Part shown: positions 20,941 to 32,391 of the stretch, piece by piece
Layout of the letters: every line of letters begins with the position of its first letter
How positions within the stretch are numbered: the first letter of the stretch is position 1
Notes under the pieces: generated by a model
What the model was told of the DNA's origin: nothing
What the model saw: the letters and a program-made list of their open reading frames with translations, nothing else
Databases searched by the model: none
NCBI GenBank assembly: GCA_022376465.1
Contig: JACDTU010000014.1
Coordinates: 620,001 to 684,000, forward strand
Direction: 5' to 3'
Origin: Cubamyces lactineus
Lineage: Eukaryota > Basidiomycota > Agaricomycetes > Polyporales > Polyporaceae
Length of the DNA stretch: 64,000 nt
Program-made: the position numbers and the translations under genes

Positions 20941-21938
20941 GGAATGCGGAGCAGCGAGCGAACACACTCGGACTGACTAGACGTGGATCCAGTACGCCGA
21001 GGAAGCCAGAGGGTGCCGAGCGCTGTTGTAGGGAGTAGGGATGGAGGAAGAGAGGGAGTTGCCGAGCAATGTCGCGCCGGGGAGGCTGTGAGCAGCAGCC
21101 TGCTTGACGGACGGCGGACTGTCGACGTTGTAGAGGGAGAGGACGGATTTGCCAAGAGTACGATGGCGTATAGAGCAGCGCTTGACCAGAATCGCAACCT
21201 GCGGCAATGGACTGAGGGGAGGAGAAACGGGAAGATGCTGCTGTAGTCGGACATGAGGTCTGAAGGACTGCTGCGAACTGTTCACAGGAGGTTAGACCGA
21301 AGAAAGACTAGGGAAAGTAAGGACGACATACCAGAGCTTGCCCGGTAGAGAGCCACATCTTACTATCGTACATATTAAGTGCCTATATGGGCACTGGGGT
21401 ATACATTACGCCAAGAAGAAGAAAGGAAGGACACTGTTTTGTAGGAGTTTTGTCATGTTGCGCTGTTTTCTGGTTTTGTGCTATGGTCGAGGACAGAACG
21501 AAGAGAAGACGAGGAACCCAGACGAAGACGGGAGTAGCCAAGAGAATGAGGATGCTCCTAGGCCAAGCAAGCCCCGAGGAAGGTCGCCGTGGTCTGCCGC
21601 ATGTAAGAGGAAGTGGAGAGGGGCACTCCCAGAGCGGAGAGGAGACCAAGACGAAGAAGGCGAGCCAGACCAAGGCATCCAAGAAAGACATCGAAGCGAC
21701 ACCAGCCCAGAAGAGAGTAGACTGGAAGCTGCTTGTAAGGAAGATGTCGTGAAGATGAACAGAGCTGCGAGCCAGCCAGATGCAGTGAAACCGTCCCAGA
21801 GAGCTGTGCTGTACATCGAGTTGCCCGTCAAGAGAATGAACGCAAGCGAAGACCCCTCCAGAAACCTAGGTGTCGACTCCCAGGCCTGAAGAGGCAGCGC
21901 TGATGGTCTTGAATGCCGGTGTCGACTCCGGCTGGACC

Positions 21939-24334
21939 TGATTGACGGCTGAGAATGTACCAGACGATTGCACGCAATTGATGCCCTTGGACAGTATCTG
22001 ACTTGAGGCTCGACTTGATGAGCTATAGTCCGCACTACATCACTTGACAAAGTGCTAGGACCGGCGGGGATGAGGTCCACCCCATGGTGATGTTCTCGGA
22101 GGAGGCTGCACTCTATGAGCCGACGATCCTCAACGCCGTATCGCTAAACCCAACTTACCCGAGCATGCCTCCGTCCATTCGAACACAGATGCGAGCCTCT
22201 CGCGTTTCGACCACCTGCTCGAGTTCGCAAGGGTGTGCTTGGCCTACCCCAGACTAGAACCGTTCCCGCATGCTCCCGCCAAGTGGGCCATTGAGCCGTT
22301 GAAACTTGTGGAGAGCGAGTACCTCTTGACCTCGACCCGATCTTGTTATCTACCAAGCGAGCGTATAGAAAGGGAAAGCGTCGGAAGCAAAGTCACCTTG
22401 TACGACGCGGTCTACTGCAAGCAGGCAGAAGCAGACCCAGAGGTAAGAGGGCGAGGACGAAGCGGGCGTAGGGATGGTGGCCGTTCGGGAAGGAGAGACT
22501 GGGCCTTCCCAGCAGCAGTGCGTCGGTGTATATATATGCTGGCCTTGTGGAGGCTGACATGGAGGGCGGCTGGTAAGTCAAATAAGTCCTGTAGCTGCTG
22601 TTCGGGCTCTGGAAGAAGGTGGAGGGTGACGCTAGTACGCAGGCTCGATCGAGGCAGTCCCGATCCAACCTTCTTGACCGGCAGACGACTGTGACTTGCT
22701 AGTGGTTTGCAGGCTGACTTGAGTAGGCGATGTCGATTGCTTGCTGCCATGAACCGATAGTGAGGCTTCCACGAGCTGAGGGGCGTACTTATAGCCTATC
22801 AGTATGCCGCAAATCAGACATGCCAGTGCAAAGGCTACCTCAGTGTGGAACACAGCGGGACTTGCTCGAGAAAGTAGCAACTTGAAATATACACGTACCT
22901 CCATCTACAAACCGTTCTGCCTGACCCTAGACCCCTTAGGTCAACACCTCCGAGGAACACACGGCGACTAGCAGGCAACCATGTCCTCCCACTGGCAATC
23001 CGCCGGCCGACGCCAACCGAACACCACCGGCGTTCGAATGCATGCCATATGTACCGACGCGGACGCAAATGAACAAGGCGAGCAAGGACCCACCGACCGG
23101 TAATTCAATACGCACCACCGACTTCCTTCACTCCTCGAGTCTTCCGCAAGGCTGTTCGCAGTGAGCATCTCGTCTCAACCACTGCACCGAGGTGGACCTA
23201 CCTACTTGGGTCCCCGACGCGATCTCCCATCTCATGCCCATACACATGGTGGCGTCTGACCCACGGCCTCGCCAGAGGGCACCCTTGAAGCTGCGCATCT
23301 GCGTGCATCGGCACTGAGCCGCTAGATCCGCATCGTAGATATCTGGGAGCATCTCCCGCCCTCTTTGGACATACGGCTCTACACAGCTGCAGGACCAGGG
23401 ATTGATCGCCAGGGACCTGCTCTAGTATCCGTCTGGTGTGCGTTGCGTACCTGTGGCCTGTCTACGATCTCTGCTTTATACGGTAGGTCTGCCGTCCTCC
23501 AGCTACGTGAGGCCCTGAGACGGCCGCAGATGCGGACTTGGATGTATCGATCCAGTCGATCGTTCTGCGGCATCTCAAATCCCGTTTCGCGAGATGAACG
23601 ATCGACGTAGACGTGCCGCGATGTGCAATCCACTTGGATGATCATCGTATCTGGTCAGTCAAGCCTTTGCGGCAGTCTCCAACGACGCGTACATTGTACG
23701 TGAACATCATATTTCATTTGAGTTGAGTTGGCCTAATCCACATCGCGTACGTACGCTACGAGAGGCGAGAGCGAGCTAGTGGCTAAACATGCATATTCGA
23801 GACACACTACTTGGTACTACTACTCCACACTACACAGCAGACCTGGAGGCTCGCGCGACGCAAGAAGGTCAAGACACGTACACCATATCGTATTCGAGTG
23901 CGAGAAACAGAGAGAGGTGGGGAAAGGGGGCGCAAAACGGGCATTGACACTGAAGTAGCACAGAGGGTTAAGGATACGGAAAACATAGAGCGAGACGACG
24001 CGCGTAGGAGGGAGAGCTGTGTGGGGTCGCGTCGGATGAGTTGGGATGGAGAACCGGTGTTGGCACGTCGAATGAGAGCTTGAACGTACAAGAAAGGGGA
24101 AGTAGAGACGGAGAAGAGAGGAAGGGGATCATGGGTCATGTACACCGACACATTTGTCGTCGTCGGGAGCAAGCAAGCCGATACAAGACACGCAGCCATG
24201 CAAGAAAGACAGACACACCACGAACAAGCCTTTGTCCTTACAGGCAGGGGTCCGTGTGTCTTCCTGCCCAGCAAACCAAACACCTGCAACCGCTTCTCCT
24301 CTTCACCAGCCGTCACCGCATCTCTCCCTTCATC
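21939..24334. other. Mostly unassigned stretch with two weak coding candidates
   Basis: No full gene could be built. On the plus strand, about 22120-22440 reads as coding-like sequence (FDHLLEFARVCLAYPRLEPF and YLLTSTRSCYLPSERIE) but the frame has no ATG, so it is at best an internal exon or a gene remnant. On the minus strand, 22632-22904 encodes 90 aa with one clear transmembrane helix (VAFALACLICGILIGYKYA) followed by a Ser/Thr-rich tail. The rest, 22905-24334, shows no recognisable gene and includes the 3' flank of the MADS-box gene. Confidence 0.35.
22632..22904 (-). CDS. Hypothetical single-pass membrane peptide
   Basis: An ATG-initiated 90-codon frame with a predicted helix at about residues 25-45 (AFALACLICGILIGYKYAPQ) and a polar Ser/Thr/Gln tail. 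I do not recognise a family. The sequence right after the second codon matches a splice donor (GTACGTG), so the true gene may be spliced differently or this may be one exon of a longer gene. It is listed because the helix and tail look protein-like. Confidence 0.25.
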   Translation of the reverse strand: MEVRVYFKLLLSRASPAVFHTEVAFALACLICGILIGYKYAPQLVEASLSVHGSKQSTSPTQVSLQTTSKSQSSAGQEGWIGTASIEPAY

Positions 24335-25629
24335 TTACCGCCTCGCGTACTGGTTGCCGTGTTGCACAGCCGGAGGTCCCCATGGCCCACCCGTCATACC
24401 CGGCTGTGGCCCACCAGGCGCGCCGCCGTCGTGGAAACCGGGGTAGGGTTGAGGTGGGGGTCCACTGGGGTAGCCGTGCGGCGGTGCATACATGTTGGGG
24501 TCCCCACCTGGTCCCGGAGGAGGCGGGTACCCACCGCCTGGCTGTGCGTAGTTGGGGCTGGTGGGCGTCGCCTGGGCTTGGCGCGGCGAATGCTCGAGAG
24601 GCATGGGCGGAGGAACGCCAGGAATCGTGAGGGGAGGTGCACCCGGAGGGATCGCACTCGGACGCGCGTGCGGTGAAGTGTTGGGCGCGCCCGCCTGGTT
24701 CTGTGCTCCACCGGAAGGAGCGGAGTTGTTTGCAGCGCGGGACGTGCCCGCAGATGAGGACGCGCGACGGCGCTTGCGAGAGTTGCCGCGCTCCGACGCG
24801 TCGCCCGAGGTAGCAGGCGCGTCCTCGGCCTCCTCATGAGCCTCATCATCCTTGTTGCCAGCGTTGGATCCAATGGCGAGGCCACCGGGGACGTTGGGAG
24901 GGTGTGGCATAGACATGGAGGTCCGGTTGAGAGGGGTACCGACAGGCATTGACGAGGGCGGTTGATTGTGGGGCGCGTTGAGACATGCCTGGATGAGGTT
25001 CTTGCCCTCGGGTTGGGTAACGAGAGGCTGGAGCTTCGCGGTGGTGAAGGTGTATACGAGACCAGTCTCAGACACGACAAGGAGGAGGACCTGCGTGCCG
25101 GTGAGGGTGGATAGCTCGTACGCCTGATGCGACGCGACGCGAAGGACGGGCGCAGGGGAGAGAAGAGGACGATGAGGACGGGGTTCAGGACGACAAAGAT
25201 GAGGATGGGATGGGGACGGACCTTTTTCATGATACCCGCCTTTCGTTTTGAGAAGGTGATGTGACGTCTGGACTTGTCCTGGATGAATTCAATCTTGATC
25301 TTTCTCCTTCCTGCCTTCTTGTCGCCCTTTGGCCTGTCCTCGTCTTCGTCGTCGTCCTGGCCGGAGTCGCCGGCGTCGGGGTCGTGAACGAAGCTGTCGT
25401 CGGCGGGAGCGGAGGGGTCGGCGAGGTCGTGGCGGGCGCGCTTGTTGGACATGGTGGGGGAGACTGCGTCGGTGGACTGGGGCATAGGCGGAGGGGGGAC
25501 CTGGTTCTGGTTCTGGTTGTGGTCTGGAGGGGGGAAGTGTTGCTGTGGTTGTTGCTGTTGTGGGAGATAGGGCGGCTGGATGTGCTGGTTTGGGAGGTTT
25601 GCCGGCTGCTGGGCCCTACGAAAGGCCAT
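24335..25629 (-). CDS. MADS-box transcription factor, SRF/Mcm1 type
   Basis: Two exons on the minus strand, 25222-25629 and 24335-25123, in phase, give 398 aa. After a Gln/Pro-rich start and an acidic stretch lies the MADS box at about residues 112-168: GRRKIKIEFIQDKSRRHITF, SKRKAGIMKK, then across the intron AYELSTLTGTQVLLLVVSET and GLVYTFTTAKLQPLV. These are SRF/Mcm1-type rather than MEF2/Rlm1-type residues. The intron splits the MADS box right after the KK of its first half. The C-terminal half is Pro/Gly/Gln-rich and disordered, with a basic RKRRRASS patch at about residue 240. Mcm1-type factors bind CArG-like boxes as dimers and work with partners in mating, cell-cycle and metabolic control. 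ATG 25629 is preferred; an inner ATG 59 codons on (MSNKRARHDL) is possible. Confidence 0.94.
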
Positions 25630-25756
25630 GAGCTGGGTTAAGAGGACGGGCGGACGGAAGAGCAGGTGGGAGGACGACCACCCCCAATTCGGACGCGTAC
25701 CAGAAATGGAGAGGAGCTCTGAGAGGGAAATAAGATTCCCATTTTCGCTCACCCTC

Positions 25757-25765
25757 CCATATATA
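25757..25765 (-). promoter_or_regulatory. TATA box of the MADS-box gene
   Basis: On the minus strand GGGTATATATGGGAGG lies about 130 nt upstream of ATG 25629, a plausible TATA position. Confidence 0.5.
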
Positions 25766-28700
25766 CCCATCAAACAAACAACGCCATCCTCCGCCCGGCA
25801 CACCCCGGCCTTCCCACGCCACCTACCCTATCTTATCACCCGCCCCGAGAAAGTCAGGTCCACTGCTCCTCCTGCCCGCCAGGCGCTTTCTTCCCTGTCA
25901 CCCCCTCCTTCCTTGCCCGTCCCACGCACGGCCCTCTGCGCCTGCTCGTGACTCTCGCAGCAAGGCACGCCCTCCATTTCCAGCACTAACATGCCCATTT
26001 TAGGCCCTCTCCCTTTCCGAGCTAGCCGAAGATCGACCTCATTGCCTCCCGATTGGGAAGCCGCCCAGATCCTTCCGGACGCGACGCTCCGCCTGCCTCC
26101 GTCCCCCGGCCTTGCTCTCCATTTCCGTCCTCTCTCCCTCCCGCCACCGCACACACCTCTCTCTGTCTGCGCTGCACAACGCGCCCCTTCGCAATGTGCG
26201 CTTCTTTTCCGCGGCGTGTAGATGTCCCGTTGCGCGGCAAGGTGGTCGCTGCTGCGGAAGAGGACTCAGATGAGAGGGGTGTCTGAGCGCGGTCTGGGCA
26301 TCGAAAGCTTAGACATCACCAATCAAGAGGAGCTATACTTGGCTGCGGTAGTCACAGACATCTTCGTTCCGTTTGGGGTAGGTGGCCTTCCATGTTCGGA
26401 GAGGTGGTTTGGCCGCACATTTTGCTTCCGAGCTTCCCCAGCGCCACCGTCCTCGCTCGATCTGCCCGCCTGGCATCTCGCTCTGCATCTCGTCCCTCCC
26501 TCGCCTCTTTCCCACCACCCTTCCTTCCGCCCAGAATGGCATCCGCCACAGCGTGCCCCCCTTCGCAGACGCAAGCCCTCGCGTCCATCGTCCGGCAATG
26601 CCATGTCCAGCCGTTCAGGAGATATATCATATTCCTTTAGAGCTTCGCGCGAGCGCCGCAGATACCATCGATGGCCTGAATCGCGCTGACAACAACTCCG
26701 ACTATACGTGATTCGTCTTACGACGCTCCTTTCGTCGGAGGGCGACTGCGCGCAGGGATTCCCCTCTTGCCCGTCATTCAATCATCGTACACCGGCCGCT
26801 GTAGACAGGCCTACGTGTCCTGCTGAGGGAGTGCAACGATGGCCCGGTCTCAGCTGAGAGGAACTGAGGAGAGGTGGACGCAAGATGAGACCCCGAAGGA
26901 TCGAATGTGCCGGCATCTAGGCCGGGCGTTGAAGTCGATGGCGTCATACGCTCGATTGGCATGCACTCTGCCTCTCCTGCTCCCGTTGTAGTACCGTTCA
27001 CCCTCAGCTGCTCCTCGCTGTCCGAACCTCGTGAATGTGTGTTCACTGCAGCCGGTCATTGTACTGCCACTTCATGCTGTTCTGACCTTCGAAGACAAGG
27101 TTACCTGACGCGTGAGTATACAATAAAATCCTTGTATTTCTACTCATCATCGCCACTGCCTGTAGGTAATCACCCATGGCAATAAGGTCGAGCCTTTTGC
27201 CGCCCTTTTCTGGTTAGCAACGTTGTATGGCCTTTGTACGCCTACTTGTCAGATTGCAGCGAGTTAAGCTGCACGCCCGCGAGACCCTTGGATCTCGCTT
27301 CCCCGCCGCCTTCTTCTGCCAAATCACAACTTGCTACCACCGCTGTAAACACAGTCATGGCCGCACTCCTCAGCGACCTATTTATCAACGCCACTCACCA
27401 CCTCCGCCGCAGCCCTATCACGCTCCTGACCACCGCGACCGCACTAATATCAACTGCCCCTGTATCCCGAGCAACACTGGACAAGCACTACCGTGCATAC
27501 CTACACCACGACCATGACTACTGCACCCGCCGGACCATCACGGCTTTGCGGCATCACACACCTATCGAGACCCTGCTCAAGCCTGCCTTGCCGCCCACTT
27601 CCTACTGGTTCCCTCCACGATACCTCCCTCGGGTCCAACATGCCATGTCAGGCAGCCTTCTGCTCTCATCCTACGCTCTTGGAACTCAGCCTACCTCTCC
27701 GTCCTCTTCTCCCTCTCTCCACTCGCGAGCTGCTCGCTCCTTGGCCAGGGCAGCCGTCCTTCGATGCTTCCGCCGCTCTTGGCCCACCTCAGGTAGGCTC
27801 GAAATCGCGTCGAACCCTATTCGCAGCGCGCAAGGCCTGCTCGGGCTGCTGCCGCGGATCGCGAGCGGCCAGCTTGCTAACAGCAGCTGGCTCGCCCGTT
27901 TTCCTCCTCCGGCATCTCGGATAGAAGCCCCCCCCCGCTGTGCTGCTGCTACGCATTGATTCCCCGCCCGTTGGCATTTCCGGGGACCGTGCACTATCGG
28001 ACGAGCTCGTGCCCCGCTGGCGCCGTTCGAGGCGTGCAGCGGCGGCGCGTATCCGTGCCGGAATGCCCGCCTTGCCCGCCAGCCGGAGAAGCGTGGGCAT
28101 TGCCCCCTTCGCGCGCGAAGCTCTGAAGCCCTCTATTGTCCTACGCGGGAGCGGTGGCGGATGGTATGGACCGCCCGAAATGGCAAGTCCCCTCGCGTCC
28201 GGATTGGTACTAGCCCCAACTCCGCCGGGTTCGCGTTCGACTTCGCGCAGAGCAGCCCTGAGAAGCCTCCCCCAGCCGGGCCGTTCGCACATGTGGCGGC
28301 AACCTGGCGAAGCGCATAGGCTCCTTCGCATCGGAATCCACCCCTCCCTGGGAGCCAGGAACGGAGGGCACCAATTGTCCCGTGCTCAGAGTCTGGCCCT
28401 TGGACGGCACAGGCGCGTGTACACGCCCGTGTGTGCGGTTGGGCAGCCGTCGCCTGTGCGTGCGTGTGTGTATGCCCTTGCACGAGCGCACGTCCTCCAA
28501 TCCGTGTCCGTTTGGCTCGACTACCGCCCATCCGCCCGCGTGGATGCACGGTCGCGGCTGGTCATGCCCCCCAGTGCGCGCTCACACCATCACAGCATGA
28601 GCAGCGTCGACGGCATCCGCGACGTTTCGCTTTGCGGCGGGTGCCTTGTCCAGCTCGCGGCGACGGGCTAGGTTGCAGAAAAGGCGGCTGTAATACGTGA

Positions 28701-31700
28701 CTTTTAGGGGGAAGGCGACGCGCCTCGAGCACGGAATACGGCAGCACTTACGGCCTGGGATTGGTCAATGCCCCGTTCAGATCGCACGCAAGGTTCTGTC
28801 AAAGACCGAGGCTGCTGTCGCGCGTCACCGTCTGATTCTGTCACAGCTCGTCGAGGAGGACGCGCGCGCCCCACTCGCCGCTAGTAGCTGCGCACTAACA
28901 GACAGTAGTCGCGTTTCATCCTTGCACCGGCGCGAAGACGAACGGACACGCGCGGTGCGGATGACGGCATCGCTCGATGGCAGGGACGACCGCATGCTCG
29001 AGTCGACACCGACAGCGCGAGGTGACAGGTGCCAAGGAGGAATAAGCTCTGAACCAGGGGACCCTGCACGCGTCGCCTAGGCGACAGTGCCTCCGGGTGC
29101 GGCGAAGGAGCGGCTCGCGGTCGGAGTGGATTGTCGTATCATAAATTCATAATGCGCGGGTGGTGGGTGGTGAGTGCTACTAGCGTTCGATGTGCGGTCG
29201 TGCGGTGTATCATTGTGATCTGATCCTCCGACGAGGTGGGATCATACGTATGCATATACGAATGTTGCTCGGACGCTGCGCAATTACGGGAGGCCCGCAC
29301 GGTGCATATATTGCATGACGATATGCACAGTGCCGCGCCCTGAGGCCGTTCGTAAGGCGCAAGGGGCTCGCTCGTCCGGTCGCGGGAACGCCGGGGCTTA
29401 CTCGATGATATACACCGCCGCCGAGGACCGCTGAGCAGATCATGGACGCGCCCGCCGGGGCTCACGTACTCGCCAGTCGATCAGACGGCTTACATGGATT
29501 GCCATTGAGTGCTGCTGGGCCGAGGACCCTGCAGGTCGCGGTCGTGTTGCGGATGGGATCACTGATACGGTCGTCGTCGAGAACGCGACATCAGGACAGG
29601 CCGGGGCTCGATTAGTCACGGTGCGTAGTATCTGGGTCTCGTGTCGAAGCTGTGATGAAGGCCGGGGCTGCGAGAGGCTGCAGGTATGTGTTCGTAAGTA
29701 CATTGTTGACACCATTCGCCGCAGCGGTCGACGCCACGCCATGGACCGCCGACGACTCCGTGCGCCGCGGAGCACCTGCGGCGTAGCATCTCGTTACTTT
29801 CGGGCTCAAGTTGTGTCGTATCATCGACTGTGGTGTACAGCTGTCGCCGCCGTTCTAATGTCTCTGCGGTCGCCGCCCTCAAATGCCACACACGGCGCAC
29901 GGCGTACGGTGACTTGAATGGACTCCTTGTACTGTACATCAGCCCGCATTGACTCCGTTGAATCAAACAGTTCGCCTGAGCCTGTCTGACTAGTGCACCG
30001 TGTATCGGTACTGTATTTCACTCAACTTGGCAGTTGTGCAGGCATTATCGCACGTAGTCCCGTCATGGATCTACATGGCGAGCATGACGGTATACACTGC
30101 GATGTGCGGCCATGGAAGGTCGGAGGGAGATCCTCCGCTACCAGTGGCACAAGTTGGCCGTTGGATTCTGCGCCGAGGGACCGTCATATATTGCGTATAG
30201 GAGTCGAGGATCGCCTACGACACTGCAATCTGCGAAGCCCTTAGAGAACATGCATGCATCGAATACATGTACATGTCGCGCAGCCCACCACCCCAGGCCT
30301 GGCCATAACGACCTCATTCCCGCGTCATCGCGACCGCCGCGGGGACTGCGCCAGCCTCGCAGACCGTGCTTCTGCTTCCAGGGCTTCTCGCTGCAAACGT
30401 GCCGCCCGGAGCCTGTTCGCGCCCGTACTACTAGCCTCGAACCCGAAGCGAGCGCGTAAGTACTCGTGCGCGTCGAGAGAGACGATGACGCAACGTTCGA
30501 CGCTGGCCCTGTCCTGCATCCTCCGGGCAGCCCGCACATGCTGAGCTGCCTCCGATGCTCTCGCTGCTGTGCGAATGCCCAGCCCAGCCCATGCAGCCAG
30601 CCCTACCCACAGCCTCGCTGTGTGCCAACAGCCCACGCGAGGAAGCAGGCCGCCACCCGGACACTACTCCTCACCGGTAGCTACTGGCAGGCAGTAGACG
30701 ACCGACGAACCATGGTGCCCATATATAGGCGGGCTCGCGCCTTTTGGGGAACGGGCGCAGGGGACCCGGACGATCGTGGCGAAGGGCGTGCACCCTCGTC
30801 GACGCGACGCGCTAGAACCGCTGCAGCGTGTACCGCTTGTACGTATACGTATCCTCTCTCCTAGGCGAGATCGATTCGCCCCGCCCCGCGATCCCCTCAA
30901 TTCTCACTTCTCAGTTCTCCAACACCCTAGCTTCTGTACATACCCGGCCGCAGTGCGTGTGAGCTCTATCTGGGCTCGCGAGGCTCTCTCCCACCAGGGC
31001 GGGACACGCTTCCCCCTTTCCCCCGCCGGCATTCCGTTTGGGGCGTCTTGTGGCCCGCGCGGTGGGAACTCGCCATTGAGTACAACCCGTCGCTGAAACG
31101 GGGCCTGTCGCTAAGTTGGTGCTTATCTGCGTGCGCAGGAGGCTTTGTCCTTGTCCCTCGGGAATTTGAAGAAGGTGCGGCTTCCTGCTGAGGAACGGCG
31201 GTCCTTCTGATCATCCTCAACTGTGCGGCGTGGCGAGCGATGGCGGTGGTGGGACATCGTAGCTGGCAAATAGACTGTTGGCATCGGCTGGAACTACATA
31301 CGAGAGATGAACTGAATGTCCTGCTGCACGCAGGGGAAATGAAGAGAACAGCTACACAGAGGATACACAAGATCGCGGGAAGGGATATATGTTAGATACG
31401 ACGGCCACACTGCAGAATAAGTTAGCTGTGCCACGGCGCGGAGCGTCCGAAAACACGACATCGATAGCCCCCAGGGAAGCGCAAACGTCTCTGCCCATCT
31501 TCGCGCACATCGAAGAGCAGAATCCCCGCGCGCGAGCGCAGGCGCAGGCGTGACCACAGGCCCCCTCCAGAACCCAAACCAATCGTCCAATCCTGTGCGT
31601 CTCCCCCGCAGACCGTCCGCCCAGAACATCGTCCAAACACGCGCCGAAGAGACGAACGCGCGGAGACAAAGTGGAAGGTGGCGGCGGCGGCCCAGCCTGA

Positions 31701-32391
31701 GAACACCGCACCAGCCGCCGGCCAATCGCCCTTTTTCCCTTTTGCGCGCGCGGGCGAGGACGGCCTGCCCAGTGGCGTCCGAGCGGTGCACGCTTCTGTG
31801 CCAATATAGGCCCGACCGGGAGAGGCAGGCGCGCCGCGCACCGCGCGACGCCGCACGGCCTAATCTTGGGTCGTGCGGCACGCACGCTGGAAGATCGTCG
31901 CACGACGCTCGATCGCACGAGACGACGGCCGCGCCACACGCAATGGCCTGGTGATCACGCATACGTGCGTGCACGCCCCCGTTCGTCCGTCCGACGCGGA
32001 CGTCCACCCCTGCGAGCGCGCGAGGACGGCGACCCGGGGCTGGGAAGCCTGCGCGGCGGCCGATGGGCACGGTGGAAGGTCATGATGAGATACGTTGTGC
32101 TGCACTGCGGCTGCAGGGGACGGTGCGCTCGCTCCCGCTGGGCCGCCGAGGTGAGAAACGCAGGCGACGCGCGCAGGACACAGGCCACAGGCTTCAGGGG
32201 CCGTCCGCGGGGTGGGCGAGCAGGACAAAAACGGCTCCCCGAGCCTGAGCGAAAGAGCAGCGACGGCAGCTGTAGACGGGGCCGCGCAGCACTGGATCTG
32301 CGGCATCCCCATCCGGGGAGGGAACACGAGAACCGACCCCTGGGCTAGGCCTGCGAAGCCACCCGCAGGCTGGGAGGCCGATGCTGCCCCC
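25766..32391. other. 6.6-kb GC- and CpG-rich stretch without a supportable gene
   Basis: Both strands carry many overlapping open frames, which is expected from the high GC content. The longest (minus 31294-32070, plus 27234-27959, plus 27940-28671) are Arg/Pro/Ser/Ala-rich, conflict with each other and show no domain. I could not join any by consistent splice sites. TATA-like runs occur (for example 30720-30728), as do TG/CA-rich and palindromic patches (28380-28500; GTCGCCTAGGCGAC near 29070). It sits upstream of the MADS-box gene and downstream of the methyltransferase gene, so a large regulatory region or non-coding transcripts are possible. Confidence 0.4.

Larger units (their letters stand above)
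18810..21938 (-). repeat. 3.1-kb dispersed repeat, copy 2 (inverted)
   Basis: This is the reverse complement of 8760-11898 with scattered substitutions and small indels. Its left edge is sharp: homology starts at GTTCTCGTTGTACTACC, about 30 bp downstream of the stop codon of CmcJ/AsaB copy 2. Its right edge ends at GGCTGGACC. The hairpins and degenerate tandem units of copy 1 are all present. Plus-strand frames here (18814-19259 and 19306-19620) correspond to minus-strand frames in copy 1 and stay open in both, but I recognise no domain. No mobile-element enzyme is readable. Confidence 0.85.

Noticed and set aside
8760..21938. Repeat pair as long terminal repeats of one large retroelement
   Set aside because: The arms are inverted, not direct, and the interior contains ordinary host genes without gag, protease, reverse transcriptase or integrase.
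24394..25803. 469-codon minus-strand frame over the MADS-box gene
   Set aside because: It reads through the intron after the first MADS half and then runs in a wrong frame; the spliced model restores the complete MADS box.
27234..27959. 241-codon plus-strand frame and the competing frame at 27493-27924
   Set aside because: Both are low-complexity Ser/Pro/Leu/Ala translations, conflict with each other, and cannot be extended by consistent splice sites.
31294..32070. 258-codon minus-strand open frame
   Set aside because: It is Arg/Ala-rich, overlaps similar-sized frames on both strands, has no domain, and lies in very GC-rich DNA where stops are rare.
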